A stretch of 64,000 nt of DNA from Lantana camara (lineage: Eukaryota; Streptophyta; Magnoliopsida; Lamiales; Verbenaceae). The notes beneath the pieces were generated by a model. It had not been told where the DNA came from, searched no databases, and worked only from the letters and a program-made list of their open reading frames with translations. Both the position numbers and the translations under genes were made by a program. Shown one piece after another: positions 21,971 through 32,995 of this stretch (position 1 is its first letter; every line of letters starts with the position of its first letter). The stretch is from positions 126,591,501 to 126,655,500 of the forward strand of contig CM074857.1 in NCBI GenBank assembly GCA_037501455.1, written 5' to 3'.

Positions 21971-22203
21971 TATTACTGTATTCAGAATCAAAAACATTAC
22001 ATTACAGACAACTCTAATTTCGATTCAGTCAAGAGTAAACAATTTGATTACAGCCCATATGATCAAATCATCCCCAAACAAAATTAACATTGTATAAAAC
22101 TGTAATTTTTAAAAATATTTCTCGATGTACAAAGTTTTGAACCCACACGACATTATGATCAGAAGACAGCATTATTACATCAGAACAGGAAATTATGGTG
22201 AAA
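21971..22203 (-). repeat. Cullin-like exon 2 edge and intron, duplicate 1
   Basis: This matches the intact cullin-like gene around 63490-63740: 'tttcgattcagtcaagagta', 'gatcaaatcatccccaaa' and 'cagaacaggaaatta'. Only the first few bases of exon 2 remain before the coat-protein-like sequence begins. The Helitron then splits it from its exon 1 relic at 28286. Confidence 0.72.
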
Positions 22204-22441
22204 TCTATCTATAATCTATAATCTATAACCTATAATAATAATAATAATAATAATAACTATATAAAAGTGTGGATAGTGGATTCTTGCCATTGTAATTTGA
22301 CGGAAATACCCTTATAAAATTTAATTTAACTATTAAATATTATTTTAAATTGTAACATATGTTGGTCATAATTAATAATTTCACTAAAAATTTAAGTAAC
22401 ATCTATTCCCATTCCCTACGATTAGTTTATGTCGATAATAA

Positions 22442-23190
22442 TTGTACTCAAATTTAATTATATTTAAGGGTCAATTATTGTCATTCTCTAGCTCTTCCTA
22501 TTCTATTAACTTATAAATTTTTATAATCTATGCCCTTATAAACTACACTTATAAAATTTAATAATTTAACCATTAAATTATAAATTCTAATATATGTCAA
22601 CAATTGATAATTTCACCCAAAACTTAAGAGCCAACTATTCCCATTCTCTACAATTGATTTATCTTGGTAGTAATTTTCTATTCTCATTCTCTACAATTAG
22701 TTTATGCCGGTAATAATTGTACTCAAATATATTAACTTAATTATATTTAAGGGCCAATTATTCTCATTATCTAACTCTTCCTATTCTATTAAGTTATAAA
22801 TTTTTATAATCTATGCCCTTATAAACTACACTTATAAAATTTAATAATTTAACCATTAAATTATAAATTCTAATATATGTTGTTCAACAATTAATAATTT
22901 CACCCAAAATTAAGGGCCAACTATTCCCATTCTCTACAATTGATTTATTTTGGTAATAATTTTCTATTCCCATTCTCTGCAATTAGTTTATGTTAGTACG
23001 AATTGTAGTCAAATATATTAACTTAACCCAAAATTTAAGGGCCAACTATTCTCATTCTCTACAATTAGCTAGTTTATGTTGGTAATAATTTTACTTAAAT
23101 AAATTAGTAATAATATTACTCAAATATATTAACTTACTTATATATTAAGGGCCAACTATTCTCATTCTCTAACTCTTCCTATTTTCTTTT
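22442..23190. repeat. Imperfect tandem repeats at the Helitron 5' side
   Basis: A unit of about 283 bases starting near 'ttatatttaaggg' occurs at 22458 and 22741, with a shortened and diverged third copy near 23138. Each includes 'ccattctctacaattag' motifs. Subterminal arrays like this are common in plant Helitrons. An (aat)n run at 22226-22253 precedes them. Confidence 0.6.
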
Positions 23191-25500
23191 AATATATACT
23201 AAATGTCGTGTTGTTTAATTCCCTGTACTCAATGTTTGCTCTAATGTAAACTAACTTCATTAGGCTATTAACAACACAATTCAGATTCATTACGTTATGG
23301 CATTTCATTATAGTGAGAGCGCTTGGAGTGTCACCTTTGGAAGTATTGACCTGGTATGGATGAATGTTGATGAGATTTTATTTATTACATGTGCATATTA
23401 GAATTTTCAACCTATAGATCTCAATCAAGTTCCTAATTACGAATAATTTTGGGGGTATGGTATGGGTATCAGCGGTGACTGTTCAGGGACTAAAATGGAT
23501 GTTGTTATACTAATACAGGTTTAGTTACATTAAGTTCTCCTTTTCTTTTTCCTTTTTTGTATTATGTAATTATATGTAATTAGTGTATCTCATTTATCTT
23601 TCAGACTTCAGTACTTGGAGGCATGGTATATGATTGTAAAGAACAAGTATGATTTTGCCTGGCCTCAATCTGCTCGTAGTCTTTTTTTCCTGTCCTATAT
23701 CTATGTTTTGTTTTGTTTCTGATTTTCAAATGAAATATTTAGAGATGATATGATACATATCAAAGAAACTGTAAAAATTTTGATAAAGTTATATTTAGTA
23801 CAATATTATTTGAGTTTGAAATTAGTTGTTTCTTTAATTGTATCAATTCTCAGGTGGTTCGACGCCCGAAAATATACTGGCCGTGACAATATCCAGGTTA
23901 CGTATAATATTTCGGCAACTTCACTTGGGCGGAGCCTTCTCATCTTCACTTTACTGATTAAACCCGCTCCTCTCCTACATTAGTTCAGAATTAAGGTACA
24001 TGTTCTTACTTTTATATATGTCCGAGGCTTGGTTTTGTTATTCTTTTGAATTTTCACCTTTTTAATTTTCAAACTCGTGTTTGCCTTATTTCCTCTAATG
24101 GTGGTGCAGCTTAAAAAATTGAAGAGGATATGAGAGATGCTGCCCGAATGTCAGTTTTCATGCTGTATTTACATTAGTTTAAGCTTATATCTGAGGAACT
24201 GTTTGCTTAATATGACTTCAAGCGGCTTGAAATGTCACAATTAGGACATGGGCTCCCATTCGAATTTTCAGTTGAATTGGACATTGTGGAAGTAGTATAA
24301 ATATGATTAATAGTTGCATTGTTGCTTGGCTGAGAAACAGAATTCTTTTGAGTTTCTTATATGTCATATTGTCTTAGGAGAAAGCTATGACGAAGTTTTG
24401 GAGTCATCATGGTTTCTTTTCTCACTATTGGGTATATATACGTGATATCAGAATTTAATGTGAATGGAAGTGAATTTCTGTAATGTAACTTTAGTTTTCT
24501 TGTCTTGTGTATTCCTAATAGTACCCCCACCATTTCCACCACCTCTGTCAGGACGAAGTTTCAGAGAACAATTTGCACTAATTTGGAAAGAAAAAGAGGC
24601 TGCTGGATGCCCTTCATTTTGAGAGATAAAGAGTATTTGTTTATATTAGCTAATGTTATGAGAACATAAAATGTAAATACTTCTGCAAATATATGAATTC
24701 GACCGGGTAAAATAAGTGAACCTGAAGAGAACACCTCCATTTCGGCCTTTGAAGTTGTTAATGTTTATATGCTAGGCCAATTACATTGATAATTGAGTGA
24801 CAATATTCAGGTTACGTATAATCTTTCGGTAACTTCACTTGGACGGAGGCTTCTCTTCTTCACTGCATTGATTAAGTCCGCTCCTGTCCTTCATGAGTTT
24901 ATAATCAAGGTACATGTTCTTACTGTTTTTCCAAGAAACAACTTAGTACTGGAATTTTAAATTTTGAAAAATACTAAATTTTCTAATTTTTAACACGATG
25001 GTTTAAAACCCAATTAATTTGGGGCTATATATAATTTTAATCACTATATTGTTTTACTTATACTTGAGGGTAATAATATTTTTCTGTTGCCTATTTAGAG
25101 ATATTTTTAGATTAATTGAAGCCAGATTTTAGGGATAGTATTAAAAAAGCAAAGACACCATGCCTAGAAAAGCCTCTTCATCTACAAAAAGGTCATATTA
25201 TTTTTTAAAATTTAAATTTAATTTTTAATACGGAGATATTTTCATTTATATAATCTGATTTTTACAGAATGTTATTTTGTCAAAGCATCGACTCAATCTC
25301 AAATAGGAGCGAAAATGAAAATTCTCATGAAGGTAAAATATCTTCAAAGAAGTTTGAAGTAGATTTGCAGAGACCGAAGCAGATTTGCAGAGACCCTGGG
25401 TCGTTAAAAGCTTTACTATGTCCCCAAGAATGTGAAGGTGATTATTTTGGATAAAAATCATTGAATTATTTAATACAAGTTTTATTGTCCATTGATGTAA
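23191..25500. other. Helitron interior with a duplicated unknown segment
   Basis: A segment at about 23880-23985 ('gacaatatccaggttacgtata' to 'ctcctctcctacat') is repeated, diverged, at 24800-24900. Both can encode DNIQVTYN followed by TSLGR, and each is flanked by intron-like GT/AG borders. This looks like a captured, internally duplicated host exon or a Helitron-protein exon. I do not recognise the family. The rest holds no supported gene. Confidence 0.35.
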
Positions 25501-25519
25501 TCTTCTATTGGTCATTTTG

Positions 25520-26445
25520 TTTATAGGTAAGCTCGTATATAGTCCTATATACTCTGAGTTGTATGAGCTTCCACCCATGCTTTCTTGCCAATATTGTTTT
25601 GCTCAAAAATTCGGAAATGAACCTCCAACGTTCTGTTGCGATAATGGGATTTATCATAATATTAATATGTCTTCAAAAAAGTCGAGTAAATAACATACGA
25701 CTCGAGCAAGGCCACATGCCAAGTTTGATTGAATGTTCCCGTGGAATAAATAGAAATGACAATAGAGAAAAATGGCATAGTCTGAAACTGATTATTCAAT
25801 ACAAAGGGGTGCTATCATACAAGTTTACAACTCCATTTTCTAAATAATTTTTATCATTTACATTCCAGCCATCAATAGGATACAAGAGTGGGCTAACATC
25901 AATTCTCCTCGTTTGTTTTGGATTGGTCACCACGTTAGTTGCTCACCTGGTAGGCCATACAACTTAAAACTTTATAATATTTGAAATTAAACATGTGAAG
26001 TTACAATAAAATGTATTAACAGAAAACTTTGTGTAATGGCACTGGAATGGTTTGTAGAGGATTTGATGATAACCTAATTCATGCAGAAATCACATTTGGC
26101 CATCATGCAGGAAAACATGTGCTCAGTCCAAGAATACCCTTGTCTCCTCCAGAAAATGAAGGATACCCATTTCAATTCAGAAGAAAACAATTTCCAATCC
26201 GTCTTTGTTTTGCCATGACGATCAATAAAGCCCAAGGACAAACAATTCCATTTGTTGGTGTGTACTTGCCACAACCAGTGTTCTCACACGGCCAACTTTA
26301 CGTTGCAATATCTAGAGGAACTTCCATGGACAACACTAAGAAATTGATTAAGCCAAGCATAATTGGCGATACTGGAAGGACGAGGACCAAAAATGTGGTC
26401 CACCGAGAAGTGCTTAATAGAGGTACCACAATTTTATTCATTTAA
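25520..26445 (+). pseudogene. Helitron helicase (PIF1-type) fragments
   Basis: Around 25560-25650 a piece reads LPPMLSCQYCFAQKFGNEPP then FCCDNG, a cysteine motif found in plant Helitron proteins ahead of the Rep domain. From 26029 the frame reads KLCNGTGMVCRGF, IPLSPPENEGYPFQFRRKQFP, FAMTINKAQGQTI (helicase motif V) and HGQLYVAISRG (motif VI), ending in the usual TKNVVHREVL. The Rep domain and helicase motifs I-IV are gone, so it is a deleted relic. It lies in the same orientation as the Helitron termini. Confidence 0.85.
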
Positions 26446-28257
26446 TTTTAATGGTTATGGTACCAAAAGGTATTTAATGATTACTTCTTCATTTTAATGG
26501 GACCCAATATTACTAATTTACATATATAACTTATAAATGTAACTCACTATAGTTGAAAACCCTTTCAGAGCAAATGACAGTAGTTGTAGGAGGCCACCAA
26601 TTTACGATTTCTTCTAGGAATATAGGTAAGAAACCAATAATTACTTTGGTTATTAGATAATACATTTTATTCTATTTGGGCATATTTATTTTAAAATATC
26701 ATGACTTTTTAAGTTGGATAACATAACAGGTGAACAAGAAAGTGGCACCAGATCAAAAACAAAAGCAAAGAATTGGAAGTAGCCTACGCTTTGTACCAAG
26801 TGATGGCTAAATAACAATGAAAATTGTTAAAGAGAATTTAGTTTGAGAACTTATACCGGATATGTCATCCGTTTTTATTCTAAACTCAATTTCAGATTAA
26901 CAACAATTAGTAAACTTTCAAGTTTTGTATCATTTATCTCACTTTTCTCAAATTTGATATTGTAATCAGGAATATTTAAATTTAAAAATTAAATACATGC
27001 GGAGTTTAATATCTATAAACAATTAATAAAATCAAATCAAACTCAAATATCAACTCTTTAATTATTGAATTTGGAATATACCGAATATCAAGACAATGTG
27101 TATTTCATTTACAGTAATTAAACTCTATGTTTATGAATGCTAGATATTGACTTTTTAAAATCGATGGTGTAAGTTTGCTATATTTTTTCATATTAAAATC
27201 CTTTATTGGTGTCAATTATGTTTCTTGATTATGTAAAGTATTATGGGTAAGTTACATATTTAAGTCTAAACTCAAACTTCTAATGTAGTAACAAACTAAA
27301 ATATTCATAACACTATTTATATGTCATTAACAGGGTAACTCTCTAAACTAATCTGATGTAATTGAAAATTTTCAACTCATTGAAATATAGACTTGCAACT
27401 TTTCTAATATTTGGAACTCAACATTTTCTCATTTAATTAATTACTTAGAAAAGAATTTTATTTATTGACACATATTGTAGTATCAATTTCTCTTTATCTA
27501 TACTATTATATTAGCATCACGTAGATGGAAACCATTTTAGTGTCTTTGATTCTTGGATTCTTTTCTTTTCTGCCTCTATCTTTTTAATTATTATTTTTTT
27601 CTTTTTATTAATAGATTAGCTCTTAACTCTCATTTTCTCTCACATCATGTCTACATATATTGCTGACAGTAGTTAAGAATCTCTTCCCAGAAGAAAAAGA
27701 ATAAAAGAGCCTCCTAGCATAACAGAAAGAAAGAATATGTTTAGTTTTCAATATTAGAATGAAGGGTATGGAACAATGGTTTAAGAAATTAAGAAGAGGG
27801 TGGTTCAAGGAATCAGAAATAAAGATGGGTATGATTATACATTAAAAGACAAAAAATAGGCCACAACAAGAAATATTGGTTTTTTATCATATGTTCTGGA
27901 GAGAGTTGATTACCGGTGGTGTTCCTAGAAGGGATTCTTAACTATTGTCAGCAATATATGTAGGTTGGTAATATCATGTACCACAAAGGAAATAAACAAT
28001 CAAAAAATATACATTCTTTAATGCATAATAATAAGAACAATAAAGTTGAGATACGGATTGAACACTTTGCTATTGGAAAAAAATAAGGAACAATACTATC
28101 TGTAATTCTAAACAAACGCAATTCCATGAACACGAAACACACATCTTTGAAGAATGAAATGAATACAAAAGAAAAGATAATTTTATTTAAAAAACACATC
28201 TAAAATAAATAATTAGAAAATAACAATCTATGACAATAACAAATACAAACGGGTATA

Positions 28258-28285
28258 CACGTGCAACGCATGTGCACCTTGCTAG
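28258..28285 (+). other. Helitron 3' hairpin and CTAG terminus
   Basis: Bases 28258-28264 pair with 28268-28274 (one G-T pair) around loop AAC, followed by 'caccttgctag'. This is the standard Helitron terminator structure. Confidence 0.85.
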
Positions 28286-28405
28286 TTTCCGTAAATAAGT
28301 GATTTCATGAGAAGATAAATATATAACCTCATATTGTAATCGGAGCTGAAGATCTGATTGATGGCTAACAATCCGTCAAGTTCAAAATTGTCAGTGAGCC
28401 TCACT
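28286..28405 (-). pseudogene. Cullin-like exon 1 relic, duplicate 1
   Basis: The minus strand encodes LTDNFELDGLLAINQIFSSDYNMRLY, matching exon 1 of the cullin-like gene at 61894-63939. The donor site is lost (GT to AT), and everything upstream of the relic is missing. With 21971-22203 it forms one composite that the Helitron later split. Confidence 0.75.
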
Positions 28406-28436
28406 GGGAAAATAAAATCCAAGGCATTGGCTTAGT

Positions 28437-29565
28437 GCACGACAGTCGACACCTCATATATTGTGGGATCAACAGATGGATTGCTGGTTATAGTTCGACG
28501 ACGTTATCATGAAGAAGGGGGAGTAGAATATGTACCTGAGGAGGTAGTTGATGCGGAAATGGAGTGGGAAGATCGGAGATATGGATCATCGTGTAAGGCT
28601 GTAAATGAATATCCGAAAATTCAATATCCATTCGTATTCGAATTCATTTAAAGAGGATATTATCCGAAAATGCTTAAAGAAGATGTTATCCATATTCGAT
28701 TATGGACATTCGAATAATAAAAGAATAAAGATATGATAATCACATATCCGATCCGTATAAATATTCATTAATATCTCCGTTATTTGTATCCGATAAATAA
28801 TATATTATTATATATATATATATATATTAGCACACTTTTTTACTTATATATATGTGTGTATACATGAATATTATATTATTATTTCTCTATCTACTTAACA
28901 AAAAAAATATGAGTTACATATAGTATATTATTAATTAAATTATTATATTTCAAATCAATTACATAAAAAAAATTATAATCACATCGTCTATAATCACCAA
29001 GAAAAATGAAAATGATATATATAGAAAGAGATATAGTTATTATTTCTCGCTCACTGTTTAAAATACATACATTTAACGTTATATAACTATTAAATAATTT
29101 ATGTTATAAATGAATAGTTAAAAATCCGATATCCGTCCGAATCCGTCTTACATATATTATCCGAATCTGTTTAAAGAGGATATTATTCGAATCCATCCGA
29201 CTCATAAATAGATAAAAATATGGTAATCATACATCTAATACATTTAAAATCTGTTTACACCCCTAATCGCATGTTTGAATTGGATTTGATCAATGGTGGG
29301 TACAAGAAGACTAAAGATTTGGATAACAAGAGCTATTTTTGTGAGTCATATCAGCTCTATATGTTTTGACCATGCTTTAGAGTTGTCGGGAATCAAATCC
29401 AATTATATATATTTTACTGATGATTATGAACAAAGTATGCCCTTTTGTTCAAAGGAGGAGGAAAGTAACAGCTTGAAAGATGGCCAAATTACACAATTTA
29501 AGATGGACTATTCATCACACCGAAGTGCAATTTGTCCCCCACTTTGGTTCCTACCGTCCCTATGA
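28437..29565 (+). pseudogene. DUF295 F-box gene relic, 3' end, interrupted
   Basis: The sequence 'atattgtgggatcaacag' onward (GSTDGLLVIVRRR) aligns with the DUF295 pseudogene at 10345-10812. A 670-bp element splits it at 28596. After the element it resumes with FELDLINGGYKKTKD and ends LCPPLWFLPSL-like coding at 29565. Frames do not match across the pieces. It sits just downstream of F-box unit D, exactly as the 9685 copy sits below unit A, so gene pairs were duplicated together. Confidence 0.72.
28596..29265. mobile_element. hAT-like miniature element inside a DUF295 relic
   Basis: The ends are partly inverted ('ggctgtaaatgaa' and 'tctgtttacacccctaa'). Flanking octamers atcgtgta (28588-28595) and atcgcatg (29266-29273) fit a diverged 8-bp duplication. 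The uninterrupted gene at 6290-6320 shows the empty site. The interior repeats 'atccgaat' motifs and is otherwise AT-rich. Confidence 0.65.
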
Positions 29566-29826
29566 TTATTTCACATAGTTTATTGTTTGTTTATCTGTTT
29601 GCTTTGTAACAAGTTAAGAAATTGTGCAGAGATTTATGATTACCAGGCTGATTCTTCGAGGAGATTAACGAAAGTTAGACGAGGCAGTAATATTTGTAAT
29701 AGAAACCACAAAACATATTAGTATAATTTTAGTCAGTTTTTGGAAGGAAAGTTTGATTCTAATAATTTTAGTTGCAGGTACATATGACCATATAGATAAA
29801 CAGAAACTAAAATTCGTTTAGGGATC

Positions 29827-30005
29827 ATTACATTGACACCCCCTTAGGTTCTGAATAATTACACAAACTCTTTTCCTTTTTGGTCCTTGATTTGAAAAGT
29901 TACTAAAACTTCCTCCATTGCCTTATTCTGCTGTAGACACTTACCGATCATTAGTTGAATTTGTAATATTTCAAGATGTTCTTGTAATTAAATCAAAACT
30001 CAAAA
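29827..30005. mobile_element. Miniature element downstream of F-box unit D
   Basis: The left end 'attacattgacaccccctta' and the right end near 'gtaattaaatcaaaactc' are inverted relatives. Other copies lie at 11090-12010 (split by the LINE) and 43665-43938. Half copies of the same element form the 3' ends of F-box units B, C, E, F and H. Confidence 0.6.
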
Positions 30006-30095
30006 TACGTAACAGAGATTCATTACGAGCACAATATTATCGAGCTAACAAATGAGCAAGAAACGATAACAAAGATTCATTACCAGCACTCCCTC

Positions 30096-31175
30096 TTATG
30101 AATTGCTCAAATCAGGTGAAACGAGGCTCTCAACAAAGGTACATCCATCCACAAAACTAGCCGGAACTCCATCAACAACCATGTCCCTCATACTACCATC
30201 TTTGACATTGTAAACCACCAAAGTTTCCCTTTTCGTCACAAACACAGTTAAGTCATTGCCAAGAAAATACAAGGGCTTAACCATAAACCAGTGGTCAGCA
30301 TCAATCCTGAATTTAGTCCAAGATTCTGTCACACCATAGTCCTTCAAGATCCAAACTATATTGTTTGTAGCATCCATCATACAAAGACATCCCCCAATAG
30401 CCAGAAGAATTTTGTGAAACACAAATTCCACATCAACATCCCTTGGAGCAGGAATTTCATCAAACACCTCATCTGCAAAATTGAAAGCAACTATCACAGC
30501 GGGATAACGCGGTTTATCCCAACGGATAGCCAACCAATGAATAGCTCCATTCACATAAGCCCCAGATGCAAGAGAAGGAAGAGAATGATTATAAGGTGAA
30601 TTATGAGGTGAACAATCCACACGTTTCCAAACACCCCTTTTAGCAGAATACACATCAACAAACGTATCCTCAATATCTGGCTCATAATCACCATAATACG
30701 AAAGCGTAACAATCTTATAATCATCATTAGTTCTATCATACCCAAATCCGTGCATGCTATAGCTCTCTCCTTTCTTTAAGGCCATCGGAGAATCTGGTAT
30801 TTTCACCTGCTGCAGAGTAACGGGGTTCACCAAACACATCTCTTCTTCTTGATTCACCAACAAAACCAACCCATCACAACAACCCACAACCTCAACAAAG
30901 GAATCTTGAAATTCCAGCCTTCTCGAAACGGCGTCGGCTTTTACATCGGCGATTGAGTGGATCGAGTCAGATGGGGAAACGAGAATGAGATTCTCTTCAT
31001 TGGGTTTTTGAGTAAGGTGGGATTTGATGAACTGAGGAGTGGAAAGAAGAGTTCGCCATTGCTTTGCTAAACACCTGCACCTCCCCACTGACTTCGCCGG
31101 CAGCCGTGAGAAGATGTCGATTAGGATTTCTTCGGGTAAGTTGGCGTAGCCATTTCTCTGTTTGAATTCAGACAT
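30096..31175 (-). CDS. F-box protein, CPR1/CPR30-like, with shifted start (unit D)
   Basis: A 359-residue open frame. Its start differs from all paralogues: it reads MSEFKQRNGYANLPEEI instead of MATANFPEEI. The ancestral ATG (about 31153) is out of frame after loss of one base in the ATGGCTACGGCC context. A 22-bp tandem duplication of the leader supplies an upstream in-frame ATG at 31175. From PEEILIDIFSRL onward the F-box and associated domain are normal: GCCDGLVLLVNQE, GFGYDRTNDDYKIV, VDVYSAKRGVWKRV, GAYVNGAIHWLA and PLYFLGNDL. It ends in SPDLSNS like unit A. Whether the new start is used is unknown. Confidence 0.85.
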   Translation of the reverse strand: MSEFKQRNGYANLPEEILIDIFSRLPAKSVGRCRCLAKQWRTLLSTPQFIKSHLTQKPNEENLILVSPSDSIHSIADVKADAVSRRLEFQDSFVEVVGCCDGLVLLVNQEEEMCLVNPVTLQQVKIPDSPMALKKGESYSMHGFGYDRTNDDYKIVTLSYYGDYEPDIEDTFVDVYSAKRGVWKRVDCSPHNSPYNHSLPSLASGAYVNGAIHWLAIRWDKPRYPAVIVAFNFADEVFDEIPAPRDVDVEFVFHKILLAIGGCLCMMDATNNIVWILKDYGVTESWTKFRIDADHWFMVKPLYFLGNDLTVFVTKRETLVVYNVKDGSMRDMVVDGVPASFVDGCTFVESLVSPDLSNS

Positions 31176-32590
31176 TTCTCTGTTTGAATTCAGATTTCAG
31201 ATGGGTTTTCCTGAATTTTGAGAGAAGGAACAGTTGGACAAGAAAAGATGAAACCTTGATGGTGTTACTAAGATCTGGGACTTTGATTTGTTGTCTTGTT
31301 TTGAAAAGAAAGTTGCAGTCTTGATAGTGTTCTTGATTTGGGGCTCCTTTATTTCCAAAGAAAAAGTGTGGTCGGGTATTTAGTCTCCTTTTTCTTGCAC
31401 TTTACTTTGATGCCAATTTCCCGGAGTCCCGCCAAAAAACCGAAAACAGCAGGTAAATAATCTCTTTCAAATTGAGTTGTTACATACACCATGATTTTGA
31501 TTCAGAGGAAATTATTTTTATGCCCTTCTCCACATTTCTCCTCCTCGCAGTAAAAGGCTTCGTAAAGGAAGGATTTCTGAGCATTTTATCCATGGCAGCC
31601 ATTGTCCAATGGTGATGATAAGTAACCTCGGCCCATTGGTTACACCGAATCCTCAACTCCATGAAACGGCGGCGTTTAATGCAAACAACCTTGTTTCCAT
31701 CAAGTCACCGGCACTCTCCTGATCGGCTCCCATCCGTAAAAAAACTCTCCAAATTCCCCACATTAGATGCGAAAACTCACTATACCCGGAAACTGAAAAT
31801 CCTCAAAATCCACGAAATAGTAAATAAAGTGAGCTAGAACATGTGGGGTGGGTGGAGTTAAATTGAAAATCTTGCTTACATATTTCGATCATTCAATTGA
31901 AATCTCTGTTTTTCTTGCTTTCTTTATGTGTTGGAGACTTCCTTAATTTTCAACACGAATTGTTGATTGTGCAGCATTGGTACACACACGTTTTGAGGCA
32001 AGGGACAATACCGTAAAAATACATCAAACTAATGGGCTGCAACATGTCCAGTAAAAAGAGCACGCTTTTGGGCAATATAACTAAAATGCTTAACAAGTGA
32101 AGTAAAATGAGTGATAGGTAATATAGACCAAAAATTCACAATTCATAATCTCGATTTCAATGGATTGCCAACTAGTGAAGTAAATGAGCCTTTTGTCTTG
32201 TTTTGATTGCCAGAAGTCTGCTAGTCCAACGACACATTGCAGCTCCATGATATCACTCTATTCTTTATGTTATTTATATCTCTAGGTCCCATTCATATAT
32301 TTACACCTAACAAATCCATTAAAAACAGATTTTAAATTTGGAAATATTGCAATTTGGCTCTATTTCATGTGGTCATTTTCCAGTTTCTTATATTTTTAAA
32401 ACTATCAAAATTGTAAGGTTTTACTTTGGACGTTGCTATTGATCCTCGAATCGAAATCTGTTCTAAGTACATTTTTTCCCTCCCTTTCAAACACTTTCTC
32501 ATATCTCTTAATCATGTCTTCCTCTTCCTCTTCTGCAACACAAGTGCAAGAATGTGATGCGATTGTGGAAGTATGGTTTATTGGTACGTG
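31176..32590. repeat. Upstream region of F-box unit D
   Basis: The start matches the other units' upstream sequence. About 31340-32200 is unique spacer, and from about 32200 the common upstream block returns ('ccagaagtctgctagtccaac', 'gcaagaatgtgatgcgattg'). No gene is supported. Confidence 0.5.
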
Positions 32591-32995
32591 TGATGGCGTC
32601 TGGGACCAATAACGGTAGTAGATTTTGTACTTGCTTGTCGGATGCAAATTACAAACTTTCGAAATATAACACATCCCACATCAGTTATGGTAGATAATTT
32701 GCGATACATCTCAGTTTCTTCCAATACACGATGCAATTTGATAGTCAAGTTCTGTCTTATAAAACTGCAAATTAATACATAATATTGCAAAGAACATACA
32801 CAGAGCCCGGAACCGATACAAAACACAACCTATACAGAGTCTACGTTGATGGAACTGTAACCATTAATGAAAAAAGTTCCAATTTCTGTCAGAAACCACA
32901 AAAAGTTCAAATTTTGAAAGATCCAACTCAAAATATCTTACGGATGATTACATTGACACCCCCCATAGGTTTTATATAATTACATAAACTTCCCC
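32591..32995. repeat. Downstream spacer of F-box unit E
   Basis: This is the common downstream spacer ('acatcccacatcagttat', 'accacaaaaagttcaaattttg', then the 'attacattgacacccccc' element end), directly following the stop of unit E. It shows the empty site of the LTR-like element at 44387 ('agtatggtttattggta'). Confidence 0.6.

Larger units (their letters stand above)
22204..28285 (+). mobile_element. Helitron, about 6.1 kb
   Basis: The element begins TC (22204) after an A and ends CTAG (28282-28285) before a T, the Helitron insertion rule. A 7-bp hairpin with loop AAC lies at 28258-28274, 11 bases before the end. It splits a cullin-derived intron: 'ggtgaaa' before it and 'tttccgtaaataag' after it are contiguous in the sister copy at 42730-42750. 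Fragments of the Helitron helicase lie inside on the same strand, and transposase-like RepHel is otherwise eroded. The interior also has tandem repeats and segments of unknown origin. Confidence 0.88.

Noticed and set aside
22442..23190. CRISPR-like or satellite array
   Set aside because: Copies are long (about 283 bases), imperfect and few, and lie at the 5' side of a Helitron. There is no repeat-spacer pattern.
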